A stretch of 64,000 bases of DNA, taken from NCBI RefSeq assembly GCF_003112575.1, contig NZ_BEWC01000002.1:744001-808000 (forward strand), in the 5' to 3' direction. Position numbers and translations under genes: made by a program. The DNA is from Streptomyces ardesiacus (lineage in GTDB: Bacteria > Actinomycetota > Actinomycetes > Streptomycetales > Streptomycetaceae). The notes under the pieces were generated by a model. The model made no database searches and was not told the DNA's origin. It worked only from the letters and a program-made list of their open reading frames with translations. Positions 26,435 through 35,589 of the stretch are shown in pieces. Each line of letters begins with the position of its first letter. The stretch's first letter is position 1.

Positions 26435-27448
26435 TCAGTCGCCTTCCTTGCGTTCCCGCGTCGACAGCAGCCGGCGCAGCGAGTACAGCCGGGCCGGGTC
26501 CGCGTGCCCCTCGGCGACCCAGGCGTCCAGGGCGCAGTCGGGCTCGTCGTGACTGCACGCGCGCGGGCAGCCCTCCGTGCCGGGCACCAGGTCGGGGAAG
26601 GCGTTGATCACCCGGGACGGGTCGATGTGCGCCAGCCCGAACGACCGTACGCCGGGGGTGTCCACGACCCAGCCGCCCTCCGCCGAGGACAGCGGCAGGG
26701 CGAGGGCCGAGGTCGTGGTGTGCCGGCCGCGGCCCGTCACCGCGTTCACGTGTCCCGTCACCCGGCGGCGGTCCTCCGGCACCAGGGTGTTGACGAGGGT
26801 CGTCTTGCCGACGCCGGAGTGGCCGACGAAGGCCGTGATCCTCCCGTCCAGGTGCTCGCGCACGAGGTCCGCGGCGGCGCCGTTCTCCAGCTGCTCGCGG
26901 CTGGTGACGACGTACGGGATGTCGAGGGCGCCGTACAGCTCCAGGAGCTCGTCCGGCGGTGCCAGGTCCGCCTTGGTCATCACCAGCAGCGGGGTCAGGC
27001 CGCCGTCGAACGCGGCGACCAGGCAGCGGTCGATCAGGCGGGGGCGCGGCTCGGGGTCGGCGAGGGCGGTGACGATGGCGAGCTGGTCGGCGTTGGCGAC
27101 GACGACGCGCTCGTACGGGTCGTCGTCGTCCGCCGTACGGCGCAGTACGGACGTGCGCTCCTCGATGCGCACGATGCGCGCGAGGGTGTCCTTCTTGCCG
27201 GACAGGTCACCGACCAGGGCGACCCGGTCGCCGACCACGGCCGCCTTGCGTCCCAGCTCCCGGGCCTTCATCGCCATGACGACCCGGTCCTCGACCAGGC
27301 AGGTCAGCCGGCCGCGGTCCACCGTGAGGACCAGGCCCCCGGCGGCGTCCTCGTGCTTGGGCCGGATGTGGGTCCGCGGCCGGTTGCCCTTGCGGTTCGG
27401 GCGGGTGCGGATGTCGTCCTCGTCGGTGTGCTTGCCGTAGCGGCGCAT
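26435..27448 (-). CDS. rsgA: ribosome small-subunit-dependent GTPase RsgA
   Basis: 337 residues. An OB-fold N-terminus is followed by a circularly permuted GTPase with G4 (TKADL), then G1 (GHSGVGKTTLVN) and G3 (DTPGVRSFG). The C-terminal zinc knuckle reads CPRACSHDEPDCAL. RsgA acts late in 30S subunit assembly. It starts 12 bp after the aroA stop on the same strand, so the two are probably cotranscribed. ATG at 27448. Confidence 0.93.
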   Translation of the reverse strand: MRRYGKHTDEDDIRTRPNRKGNRPRTHIRPKHEDAAGGLVLTVDRGRLTCLVEDRVVMAMKARELGRKAAVVGDRVALVGDLSGKKDTLARIVRIEERTSVLRRTADDDDPYERVVVANADQLAIVTALADPEPRPRLIDRCLVAAFDGGLTPLLVMTKADLAPPDELLELYGALDIPYVVTSREQLENGAAADLVREHLDGRITAFVGHSGVGKTTLVNTLVPEDRRRVTGHVNAVTGRGRHTTTSALALPLSSAEGGWVVDTPGVRSFGLAHIDPSRVINAFPDLVPGTEGCPRACSHDEPDCALDAWVAEGHADPARLYSLRRLLSTRERKEGD

Positions 27449-27460
27449 GGCGAACCGTCC

Positions 27461-28777
27461 CTACGCCCCGAGCATCCCGGTCCACAGGTCGGGGAAGTCG
27501 GGCAGGGTCTTGGCGGTCGTCGCCACGTTCTCGATCTCGACGCCCTCGACCGCGAGGCCGACGACGGCGCCGGCGGTGGCCATGCGATGGTCCTCGTAGG
27601 TGTGGAAGACGCCGCCGTGCAGCGGGCGCGGGCGGATGTGCAGTCCGTCGGCGGTCTCGGTGACGTCACCACCCAGTTCGTTGATCTCCTTGGTGAGCGC
27701 GGCCAGCCGGTCCGTCTCGTGCAGCCGCAGGTGGGCCACGTTCCGCAGGGTCGAAGGGGAGTCCGCGAGGGCGGCGACGGCCGCGATGCCGGGAGTCAGC
27801 TCGCCGACCTCGCCGAGGTCGACGTCGATGCCGTGGATGGCGCCCGAGCCGGTGAACACCAGCCCGAAGTCCGTCAGTTCGCAGGAACCGCCCATCTCGG
27901 TGAAGATCTCGCGCAGCCGGTCGCCGGGCTGGGTGGTGCGGGAGGGCCAGTCGGGGATCACGACCTTGCCGCCGGTCACCAGCGCCGCCGCCAGGAACGG
28001 CTGGGCGTTGGACAGGTCCGGCTCGATCGTCAGGTCCCGGCCGAGCAGCGCGCCCGGCGTGACCCGCCACACGTTGGGCTCGCCGCCGGACTCGGGGGTG
28101 TCGACCTGCGCGCCGACCGCGCGCAGCATGTCGACCGTCATCCGGATGTGCGGCATCGACGGCAGCGCGGAACCGGTGTGGCGCACCTCGACGCCCTGGT
28201 TGAAGCGCGGCCCGGACAGCAGCAGGGCGCTGACGAACTGCGAGGAGGACGACGCGTCGACCTCCACCGGCCCGCCCTCCAGCGCGCCGCCGCCCTGCAC
28301 GGTCAGCGGCAGGGACCCGCGCCCGTCGTCGTCGACCCGGGCGCCCAGCACGCGCAGCGCGTCGATCACGCCGTGCAGCGGACGCTCGTAGGACCGGGGG
28401 TCGCCGTCGAAGCGGACGGGGCCGTCGGCCAGCGTGGCGACCGGCGGCAGGAAGCGCATCACCGTGCCGGCGTTGCCGACGTCGACCGTTGCCGGGCCGC
28501 GCAGGCCCGCCGGGATGACCCGCCAGAACTCGCCGGTGCCGTCCGGGCCGACACCCTCCTCGATCTCGACGCCCATCGCGCGCAGCGCCTCGGCCATCAG
28601 CACGGTGTCGCGGGAGCGCAGTGGGCGGCGCAGCCAGCCGGGCTCGGAGGCGAGGGCGGCCAGCACCAGGGCACGGTTGGTGACCGACTTGGACCCGGGC
28701 ACGTGGACGGTCGCGTCGACGGCTCCGCTCGCGTGCGGGGCGGGCCAGAGGGGGGTGTGCGCGGGGTTCACGGTCAT
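27461..28777 (-). CDS. aroA: 3-phosphoshikimate 1-carboxyvinyltransferase (EPSP synthase)
   Basis: 438 residues. EPSP synthase signatures are [16 protein letters not shown] near the N-terminus, [28 protein letters not shown] and [12 protein letters not shown]. It joins shikimate-3-phosphate to phosphoenolpyruvate in aromatic amino-acid synthesis. The ATG at 28777 follows GGGGCCC. First gene of a pair with rsgA. The region upstream carries a short tandem repeat. Confidence 0.95.
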   Translation of the reverse strand: MTVNPAHTPLWPAPHASGAVDATVHVPGSKSVTNRALVLAALASEPGWLRRPLRSRDTVLMAEALRAMGVEIEEGVGPDGTGEFWRVIPAGLRGPATVDVGNAGTVMRFLPPVATLADGPVRFDGDPRSYERPLHGVIDALRVLGARVDDDGRGSLPLTVQGGGALEGGPVEVDASSSSQFVSALLLSGPRFNQGVEVRHTGSALPSMPHIRMTVDMLRAVGAQVDTPESGGEPNVWRVTPGALLGRDLTIEPDLSNAQPFLAAALVTGGKVVIPDWPSRTTQPGDRLREIFTEMGGSCELTDFGLVFTGSGAIHGIDVDLGEVGELTPGIAAVAALADSPSTLRNVAHLRLHETDRLAALTKEINELGGDVTETADGLHIRPRPLHGGVFHTYEDHRMATAGAVVGLAVEGVEIENVATTAKTLPDFPDLWTGMLGA

Positions 28778-28929
28778 GGGCCCCACTTTAATGGCTGGGG
28801 GCGGTCGGAGATCTTGATCAAAAGTGGCGAAATCTGACCGAAACCACGGAGGGGCGTATGCGGTGGCACATGCCTTGCATATATGCGGGCACCTTGGGGC
28901 GCCGTGCCTGTTCCGCGCCGGGACTGCTT

Positions 28930-29017
28930 CTGTCCGCGCCTGTCCGGGCCTGTCTGTGCGCGGTTGCGCCCGTCTGTCTTGTCTGTTCCTGTCTGCGCCT
29001 GTCTGTGCCTGTCCGGG
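28930..29017. repeat. decamer-like tandem repeats (CTGTCCGSGC family)
   Basis: Units such as CTGTCCGCGC, CTGTCCGGGC and CTGTCTGTGC repeat about eight times in 88 bp with some slippage. The tract lies between the end of the M50 protease gene and the aroA promoter region. The remaining bases of the 28778-29019 gap show nothing else clear. Confidence 0.7.
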
Positions 29018-29019
29018 CC

Positions 29020-29742
29020 TCACAGCTCCAGCAGCCAGCGCCCTCCGCCGATCAGCGAGCACAGCGACACCGCGTGGAAGAGGAAGAACCACACGCCCGC
29101 GGGGGCGTGGGTCAGCCGCGCCAGCTGGTCCGCGTCCGAGTCCCCTGCCCCGCCCCGCGACCGCTTGGCCTGCAGCTCGAAGGCCGGGCGCACCCCGCCG
29201 AGCAGCAGGAACCACACCACCGCGTACGCGAACGCCGCCTGCACCTGCGGGCCCGCCAGCCAGGACACCAGGACGAACGTGCCGCCGGTGACCACCACCG
29301 TCAGCACCCCGTAGGCGTTGCGGACCATCACCAGCAGGGCCACGAGCAGCGCCGTGGCCAGCCACAGCAGCAGCGTGATGCGCCCCGCGGCCAGCAGCGC
29401 GGCGCCGCCGAGGCCGAGCAGCGGGGGAGCGGTGTATCCCGCGACGGCGGTGAGGATCATGCCCAGTCCGTGCGGCTTGCCCCGGCTCACGGTCAGGCCG
29501 CTGGTGTCCGAGTGCAGCGTGATCCCGGTCAGGGTGCGTCCGGTCAGCAGGGCCACCAGACCGTGACCGCCCTCGTGGGCGATGGTGATCGCGTTGCGCG
29601 CTATCCGCCACGAGCCGCGCGTCACGACGACGGCGAGCGCGACCACCAGGGTCGCGATCACCACCCACAGGTCGGGATCGGGCTGGGTGCCGGAGACCTC
29701 GTCCCACAGAGAGGTGAGCGAGGCCGTTGCGAGGTGGTCCAT
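29020..29742 (-). CDS. M50B-type membrane zinc metalloprotease
   Basis: 240 residues with about six membrane segments. HEGGH in [15 protein letters not shown] supplies HExxH inside a hydrophobic stretch, as in site-2 proteases, and [10 protein letters not shown] lies late in the protein. The family (Peptidase M50B-like) is common in actinobacteria; substrates are unknown. The ATG at 29742 has GAGGAG upstream; a longer in-frame start at 29913 adds residues that do not look like a membrane protein start. Confidence 0.86.
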   Translation of the reverse strand: MDHLATASLTSLWDEVSGTQPDPDLWVVIATLVVALAVVVTRGSWRIARNAITIAHEGGHGLVALLTGRTLTGITLHSDTSGLTVSRGKPHGLGMILTAVAGYTAPPLLGLGGAALLAAGRITLLLWLATALLVALLVMVRNAYGVLTVVVTGGTFVLVSWLAGPQVQAAFAYAVVWFLLLGGVRPAFELQAKRSRGGAGDSDADQLARLTHAPAGVWFFLFHAVSLCSLIGGGRWLLEL

Positions 29743-29955
29743 GTTCGGGGAGGGCTCCTCGTAGTGACGGTTGAGCGGGTGCGGCGCGAAGCGCCTCGTT
29801 GAGGGATGGTGGCCGGGAGGCGGGCGGGCCTGGCAGTGTGGCACGTATGTGCGGACGGTATCTGAGACGCTGACATAACAGCGAACGTTCCTGGCGGCAA
29901 ACGTGCAGGTCATAGCGTTAGAGCACCGGAGTGATCCGGGGCTCTTGCTTTACCG

Positions 29956-29973
29956 GTGCTGACTGAGTGCTGA
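29956..29973 (+). repeat. left 18-bp att-like repeat of the accessory island
   Basis: GTGCTGACTGAGTGCTGA matches 16 of 18 bases of the sequence at 35957-35974, which ends the decayed integrase gene. Position at the two edges of the accessory region suggests attachment-site remnants, but the repeat is short and itself contains GTGCTGA twice. Confidence 0.4.
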
Positions 29974-30250
29974 CCTGGAGGCACCTGTGATCACCCCAGG
30001 AAACCCGTCCGGTGCTGGGCCGGTGCTGATGTCAGTCCCTTTTACGCAACTGGAGCGTGCTCCCACACGGCACGATCTCCATGAGAGCCTGGTGGAATCC
30101 CTCCCGCAGACACCGGCGAATGACTCGGCACTGTGCTGTCAGGCATCGGCGTTGGAGGAGTTTGCTAGGCGGTCGATGAGGTGCTGCTTGACTCCGTAGG
30201 CCGCATCACCGGCACACCCGGGCTGCCGTCGGAACAGGCCGCCCTCACTC
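29974..30250. other. left edge of the island, no supported gene
   Basis: A 70-codon frame at 29987-30199 has no recognisable features or convincing ribosome-binding site. Base composition is less GC-skewed than the flanks. I see no RNA gene. Confidence 0.5.
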
Positions 30251-30474
30251 TCAGAGATTCCGTGCTGTCCCCTGCCAGTCCTGCCGTGAGGCGTAGCGCA
30301 GGCTCTGCCTGATCAGGTGAACGACGCAGCGCTGCCCGATGGTTGGGGCCACACGGTCGCGACCGCGTCCGGCAGGGCGGACAGTCCGTCGCAGACCAGC
30401 ATGAGGATGTCCTTCACGCCGCGTTTGCGTAGGTCGGTGAGGACTTGTTGCCAGAACAAGGTGCCCTCGCAGGG
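30251..30474 (-). pseudogene. IS256/Mutator-family transposase fragment
   Basis: Minus-strand remnant of an IS256 transposase. One frame reads WQQVLTDLRKRGVKDILMLVCDGLSALPDAV, split here between two pieces of the core domain, then the frame shifts and continues QRCVVHLIRQSLRYAS. These are the family's central DDE region (the DGL aspartate and the CVVHLIR segment). Both ends are missing; the upstream end is cut by the ISAs1 element. Confidence 0.8.
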
Positions 30475-31706
30475 CTTCGGCGTAGTCGCGTGACGCCCGG
30501 TTCGTGGTGGTCCGTCGGGTGAGTGGCAGGGCCGGAACGTGACAGGCATGGCTTCCAAGATCATGGAGTTCTCTACGCTCCGTGATCCGAGGTGCCGGAC
30601 TCGCGTGATCCGCGCGGGGTGCGTCATCGCCTGGCCGTCGTGCTCGCGCTGACCGCGTGTGCGGTACTGGCCGGAGCGGCCTCGCTGCTGGCGGTCGGCG
30701 AGTGGATTGCCGATGCTCCTGCACATGTGCTGGATCGGGTCGGCGCCCGCCCCGATCCGCTTGCGCCCAGACGGGCCCTGCTCGCCGAGACCACGGTCCG
30801 CCGACTACTGGCCCGTGTCGACGACGATGCGCTGGACAGAGCGGTCGGGAGCTGGCTCGCGGACCGCCGGCTGAGGACGACCGGAGTCACCACGCCGCGC
30901 GCTCTTGCCGTCTACGGCAAGTGCGAGCGTGGCGCTGCCAAGGCAAAGGACCGCAAGATCCATCTGCTCGCCGCACTGGACCACACCACCGGCTGGTCCT
31001 GGCCCAGTTGGACGTCGGCGAGGAGACCAACGAGATCACGTGCCTCCAGCCGCTGCTGGACACCGTCGTCGACCTGGCCGACACCGTGGTCACCAGCGAC
31101 GCCATGCACACCCAGCGCGAACACGCCGAGTAACTCCTCGGCCGCGCCGCCCACTACATCGTGATCGCCAAGGGCAACCAGAAGAAGCTTCGCGGGCAGC
31201 TCAAGTCCCTTCCCTGGAAAGACATCCCGCTTCAAGACCGCACCAAGGGGGCCGGCCACGGCCGGTCGGAGCCGCCGGATCAAGGTCGCCACCGTGAACA
31301 ACCTCCTCTTCCCCGGATCCCGCCAGGCCATCCAGATCAAGCGGCGACGCACCGACCGCAAGACCGGCAAGGCCGCCGTCAAGACGGTCTACGCCGTCAC
31401 CAGCCTGACCGCCGAGCAGGCCACCCCGTCCCTGCCCGCCAACTCGTCCGCGACCACTGGAAGATCGAGACCCTGCACGACGTCCGCGACACCACCTTCG
31501 CCGAGGACGCCTGCCAGCTGCGGACCGGCAACGCGCCCCGCGCCATGGCCACCTGGCGCAACTTCGCCATCGGAGCCCTCCGGGTCGCCGGAGCGAAGAA
31601 CATCGCGGCCAGCCTCCGCCACAACGCTCGCGACTCCCGTCGCCCGCTCAGACTCCTCGGCCTCAAGTGATCACAAACCGGGCGTCACGCGACTACGCCG
31701 AAGCCC
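30472..31706 (+). mobile_element. degenerate ISAs1-family insertion sequence
   Basis: About 1235 bp bounded by near-perfect terminal inverted repeats: GGGCTTCGGCGTAGTCGCG at the left and its complement at the right, continuing through TGACGCCCGGTT on each side (roughly 31 bp). The interior encodes a broken ISAs1 transposase. It is inserted into the IS256 remnant. No clear target duplication could be read. Confidence 0.8.
30548..31670 (+). pseudogene. ISAs1-family transposase, frameshifted
   Basis: Pieces of one transposase follow in order but in different frames: [20 protein letters not shown] and VGEWIADAP, then [19 protein letters not shown] with [13 protein letters not shown], an in-frame [43 protein letters not shown] and finally [20 protein letters not shown] to the natural end. 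At least three frame changes and one stop make it inactive. The family is clear from the TADALHTQ-like and HWxIExLHxxRDxTFxED motifs. Confidence 0.88.
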
Positions 31707-31947
31707 CTGCCGACCGTGAGGGCACGGTAAAGAAAGCGTGAGCAACGGGCAACCGTCGAGCGGAGATGCCCCTCTGAACTGAGGCAACACCAGCGGATGA
31801 CCTGATGTACCACCAGCAAAACGGAGACAACGAAAAGGAGGTTCACGACAACACCCCAGGAGTCTTGACTCACCACCGCCCCAACGCCTTGCTTCGCCGA
31901 GCGCACGGCGGGCCACGCGGGTGACGCACGCAGACCACAAGTGCCGA
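31707..31947. other. spacer between ISAs1 and the protease gene
   Basis: No gene supported. A purine-rich AAAAGGAGG lies near 31838 but no coding frame follows it. A TTGACT at about 31865 could be a -35 for the protease gene, but no convincing -10 is visible. Confidence 0.4.
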
Positions 31948-34209
31948 ATGATCAGAAAGAACTTGATGCATCACCGAATACCAGCGCACGTTCGTCTTGC
32001 TGCGCTCGGCGCGGCTGCGGCGATCCTGCTTGCCTCGCCCGGCGTGGCATGGGCCGCGCCGACTCCGACCGCACCGACCGCAACGCCGTCCGGCTCCTCT
32101 GGGACTCCGGGCACCGGGGACGACGCCTCCCCCGTGCCCTCAGGTACCCCGTCCACGGCCCGGCCGACGGATGAGGCGAAGGAGGAACCCACTGTTCCGG
32201 CAACCCCTTCTCCTAGTCCCGAGGCGGGCACGCCGATGCCGGAGGACCCCGCGACGGCGATGCCGGAGGGTTCCCCCACGCCCAAGGAATCCGCAACGCC
32301 GGATGACTGGCTGCAAGCGACACCCGAAGAGATCGCGGAGGCGAAGAGGGCGGAGGCATACTGGACGCCGAAGCGCATCGCGGACGCGGTGCCCGCCAAT
32401 CCGGAAAAAGGTGTTGAGAGTTCGCCGACGCTGCGCGACCTCATGAGGTCCCCCTCGCACGTCGACAACAACGGTGTTGCCACTGCGGGTGTCTTCCTCA
32501 TCAGCCAGGACGACGACCCGCAGTCGGATCCGGGCAAGCGCGACCAGTTCTGTTCCGCCTCGTCGGTGGCCTCTCCCACCAAGTCACTGGTGCTCAGTGC
32601 CGCGCACTGCCTCAATGACAACGACCGGTTCCGCAATCTCGCTTTCGCCCCGGGATGGAAGGTCGACCCGAACAACAAGGCCCAAGGCATCGCACCGTAC
32701 GGGATCTTCCCGATCAAGAAGGGAAAGATCTGGATCGACGGGCGCTATCTGTCCCAGGGCACGGTGAAGGCGGACGACCTCGACTTCGCATTCCTGAAGA
32801 CCGGCCCGAACTCCAAGGGCCAGTTCCTCGAGAACGCTACGGGGATGGGTAACCAACTCACCACGCTGCCTGCCTCCGGGAACCTGAACCAGAAGAACGT
32901 GTCCCTGATCGGCTTTCCGGGAGGGGCCAAGTCGCCGCTCGTTTGCCCCTCGACCACCACCAAAGAGTTCGAGGGTCGCTTCCTGGAGATAGCCTGCGAC
33001 GGGTTTGCCCCCGGTGTCTCCGGCGGTCCGTTCCTGCGGAACTTCGATGGCAAACGGGGAGATGTCATCGGTGTGATCGGCGGATACAAAACGGGCGGAA
33101 AGTTCGACAACGTCTCCTATTCCTCCCAGTTCGACGCCGACGTGGTGCGCCTGTATAACCAGGCGGTCAACGACTACGCACCGGACCAGCCGACCGGGAT
33201 CGACGGCATGGGCGACGCCAACCTCTGGACCCATGCCGAAGCCGCCGCCACCGGCCAGTTCCACACGTCCTCGCAGAAGACGAAGGACGGCGACCTGATC
33301 GTCAAGTGGTCCGATGGAGAGGTCACGCTGTACCCGGGCGACCAGTCGCAGGGCTTCTACACCGGCTGCACTGCCGGCCAGCCCTGCGAGACCCAACTGG
33401 CGAAGCCCAACAAGCTGTGGGCGGACCACGCCGAGGTCATCACCGCGGGCGACTACACCGGCTCCGACGCCTTCGACCTGATGGTCAAGTGGAGCGACGG
33501 CGAAGTCACGATCTACAAGGACATCGATGAGAGGACGAAACTGCCGACCGCAGCTGATCAGCACCCGGCGAACGAGATCAAGATCGCCGCTGCCGGTTCG
33601 ACATGGAAGTACGCCAAGGGTCTGGCGACCGGCAAGTTCGGCGGCAACAAGTGGCCCGACGACGTGGTGGTGCGCTGGGTCGACGGCGAGGTGACGAAGT
33701 ACACCAACGTCGACGGCACGGGCTTCCACGCCGAGCAGCAACTCCAGGTCCCCAACGCCCTGTGGAAGAACCATGCCACGATCATCGCGGGCGGCGATTT
33801 CGACGGGACCACCAACTCCGACTTCGACCTGCTCGTCCGCTGGTCCGACGGTGAACTCACCGTGTACGAGGACCTCGGCGCCAACAGCTTGAAGAGAGAG
33901 CGGAAGCTCAAGCCCGCGAACCAGCTGTGGACCCACTCCCGCATCCTTGTGCCCGGCGAATTCGGCGGCAATCTGTGGGAGGACGATCTCTTCGTCCGCT
34001 GGTCCGACGGAGAGGTGACGGTTTACGGAAACACCCAGGCCGACGCACTGGGCCGGGAGTACCAGCTCGTGCCCCCGCCCGCCAAGGGCTCGGCGTTCCG
34101 TCGTGGGCAGCCAAGCGGTCGCCTTGTCGGAGAGGAGACAGCCGCCGAAGAGTCCTGCGACTCGGTGTGCGGCCCCGGTCTGCTCCGGCGGATCTCCGCA
34201 GACAAGTGA
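31948..34209 (+). CDS. secreted trypsin-like serine protease with C-terminal WSDGE repeats
   Basis: 753 residues. A signal peptide (hydrophobic LAALGAAAAILLASPGVAWAA) is followed by a Thr/Pro/Ser-rich stalk to about 120. The chymotrypsin-fold domain has LSAAHC with the catalytic His near 219, DDLDFAFLK with a likely Asp near 276, and PGVSGGPFL with Ser near 357. From about 425 five repeats of about 60 residues carry (D)LxVKWSDGEVTxYxD cores, an FG-GAP/VCBS-like propeller or lectin-like module. The triad looks intact. It sits inside the island between two ISAs1 ends. Start is uncertain (ATG 31948, ATG 31966 or GTG 31921). Confidence 0.85.
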   Translation: MIRKNLMHHRIPAHVRLAALGAAAAILLASPGVAWAAPTPTAPTATPSGSSGTPGTGDDASPVPSGTPSTARPTDEAKEEPTVPATPSPSPEAGTPMPEDPATAMPEGSPTPKESATPDDWLQATPEEIAEAKRAEAYWTPKRIADAVPANPEKGVESSPTLRDLMRSPSHVDNNGVATAGVFLISQDDDPQSDPGKRDQFCSASSVASPTKSLVLSAAHCLNDNDRFRNLAFAPGWKVDPNNKAQGIAPYGIFPIKKGKIWIDGRYLSQGTVKADDLDFAFLKTGPNSKGQFLENATGMGNQLTTLPASGNLNQKNVSLIGFPGGAKSPLVCPSTTTKEFEGRFLEIACDGFAPGVSGGPFLRNFDGKRGDVIGVIGGYKTGGKFDNVSYSSQFDADVVRLYNQAVNDYAPDQPTGIDGMGDANLWTHAEAAATGQFHTSSQKTKDGDLIVKWSDGEVTLYPGDQSQGFYTGCTAGQPCETQLAKPNKLWADHAEVITAGDYTGSDAFDLMVKWSDGEVTIYKDIDERTKLPTAADQHPANEIKIAAAGSTWKYAKGLATGKFGGNKWPDDVVVRWVDGEVTKYTNVDGTGFHAEQQLQVPNALWKNHATIIAGGDFDGTTNSDFDLLVRWSDGELTVYEDLGANSLKRERKLKPANQLWTHSRILVPGEFGGNLWEDDLFVRWSDGEVTVYGNTQADALGREYQLVPPPAKGSAFRRGQPSGRLVGEETAAEESCDSVCGPGLLRRISADK

Positions 34210-34231
34210 GCAACAACCCGCGTTGAGCCGC

Positions 34232-34253
34232 CGGCGGGGCGACAGCCCCGCCG
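34232..34253 (+). terminator. hairpin after the protease gene
   Basis: CGGCGGGGC, loop GACA, GCCCCGCCG, 22 bp after the stop codon. No T-run. It would separate the protease from the lipoprotein gene. Confidence 0.65.
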
Positions 34254-34278
34254 CCGGCCCCGAACCTACGGTGGATAC

Positions 34279-34839
34279 ATGCGTATACGTCACTTCCTGC
34301 CGATCTGCGTCGCGGCGATCGGTCTGCTCACCGGCTGCTTCAAAGCGAGCGAGGAGCCGAGCGGTGCGACGGACCGGTCGTCGGCTCCGGCCGTCCAGCA
34401 GAGCGATCCGGCGGGTGACGGCAGCCGGGCCTGGGAGCCGGACGACGCGATGCGGCGGGCGGAGCGTGCTCTGAAGGCGGCGTCGGACAGCGACGCGAGT
34501 CCGGAACTCGTCGACACCGCGAGCGCGTTTATCGCGAGCGGCATGGACAAGAAGCACACTGCGCACGGCGACCGGCCGTACCTCCTCAGCATCACCTGTG
34601 ACACGGACGGGATCGGAGAACTCACCCTCACCCTGTCGCGGGGCGATCAGGAGCAGGCGTACGGGATCGAGTGCGGGGACCGGGAAGCTGACCAGTTCAA
34701 CATCCCCGCAGGTGAGCCGTTCACCGCACAGGTCGACCCGGTCAAGAACGGCACCGGCCTGATCCTGTGGCGCCTGGACACCATCGCCCGGAATGCGGTG
34801 GAGGGTTGTGACGACGACATCGATGGCTGTGACAGCTGA
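34279..34839 (+). CDS. small secreted lipoprotein
   Basis: 186 residues. The start MRIRHFLPICVAAIGLLTGC gives a basic n-region, hydrophobic core and lipobox LLTGC with the acylated cysteine at about 20. The mature part is polar, with six further residues of note being paired cysteines (ITCDTDG, IECGDRE, GCDDDIDGC) that may form disulfides. No family recognised. It lies 69 bp behind the secreted protease, so a link (inhibitor, substrate or chaperone) is possible but unproven. Confidence 0.8.
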   Translation: MRIRHFLPICVAAIGLLTGCFKASEEPSGATDRSSAPAVQQSDPAGDGSRAWEPDDAMRRAERALKAASDSDASPELVDTASAFIASGMDKKHTAHGDRPYLLSITCDTDGIGELTLTLSRGDQEQAYGIECGDREADQFNIPAGEPFTAQVDPVKNGTGLILWRLDTIARNAVEGCDDDIDGCDS

Positions 34840-34841
34840 GC

Positions 34842-35271
34842 GGTGGACATTGTTCGAGCAACGGTGGCGGAGCCACCTGGGTTCTACGCGGCCATGATCC
34901 GTACCCACGCGGCGTGCCGGGCACGCGCGGTCCAGTTCCGCCGCACGACGCGTCCAAGGGGTCTCCGGTGCCCGACACTGCCACGGGCCACTGGGCGTAA
35001 GAGCAACAGCAAGCCGGCGAGGCGGGCTTCGGGTTTGGGGTGTCGTCGTGCAGGAGCTGGTGGTTGTGCTCGTCCGCTGCGTGCTCATGGCAGACATCAC
35101 CGGCTGGCCGTGGGCGCTCGGCACGATGGTCCAGTGCGCCGGGATGGCTTTCCTGGCGCGCCAGGCAGCGTCGTGCCGAGCGGTTGGGGCGTCGCCGGAT
35201 ACACCGACATCGGTGGGATGGTGTCCGAATCGCTCGACGACGCCTACCCGGGGCGGTGATCCCATGACCAC
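34842..35271. other. decayed intergenic stretch, no supported gene
   Basis: Short frames exist on both strands (for example 35048-35287 plus) but none has a family motif, good start or consistent codon use. It may be the remains of an inactivated gene or mobile element cut by the second ISAs1 end. Confidence 0.45.
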
Positions 35272-35377
35272 CGGCGTAGTCGCGTGACGCCCGGTTCGTG
35301 GTGGTCCGTCGGGTGAGTGGCAGGGCCGGAACGTGACAGGCACGGCTTCCAAGATCATGGAGTTCTCTACGCTCCGT
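35272..35377 (+). mobile_element. second ISAs1 left end, truncated
   Basis: 106 bp that match 30478-30583 with one base change (GGCATGG to GGCACGG), in the same orientation. It contains most of the terminal repeat, the leader and the first codons of the transposase, then breaks off. The outermost six bases of the terminus are missing. Confidence 0.85.
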
Positions 35378-35589
35378 CCAAGGACGACGACCGTCAGGCA
35401 ATCCGTCTCCGTGCTCGGCGCGCCTCTCAGACCCCGCCTCCATTCTGTCCAAGGCTGCTTCCGGATCGAGGATCTGCCTGCGAGAAGCGAGCGCTCGCTC
35501 CGAAGATCCCGTTCGGACGGCGGCGCTGTGCCACCCGCCGCCCCTCGGGTGGGGCGGGAGGCGGATGGCCTCTCCACGGCTGGGTGGAG

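Noticed and set aside
25913..28837. 974-codon plus-strand frame across SMR, rsgA and aroA
   Set aside because: All three minus-strand genes have clear motifs; this frame is their antisense shadow.
29987..30199. 70-codon plus-strand gene at the island edge
   Set aside because: No motif, no convincing start and the frame lies in decayed mobile DNA.
31685..31906. 73-codon minus-strand frame between ISAs1 and the protease gene
   Set aside because: Looks hydrophobic in part but has no ribosome-binding site, is adjacent to an IS end and matches no family I can support.
34842..35271. Possible IS3-type transposase remnant
   Set aside because: A few residues near 35190-35250 vaguely resembled an IS3 DDE segment after assumed frameshifts; too weak to annotate.
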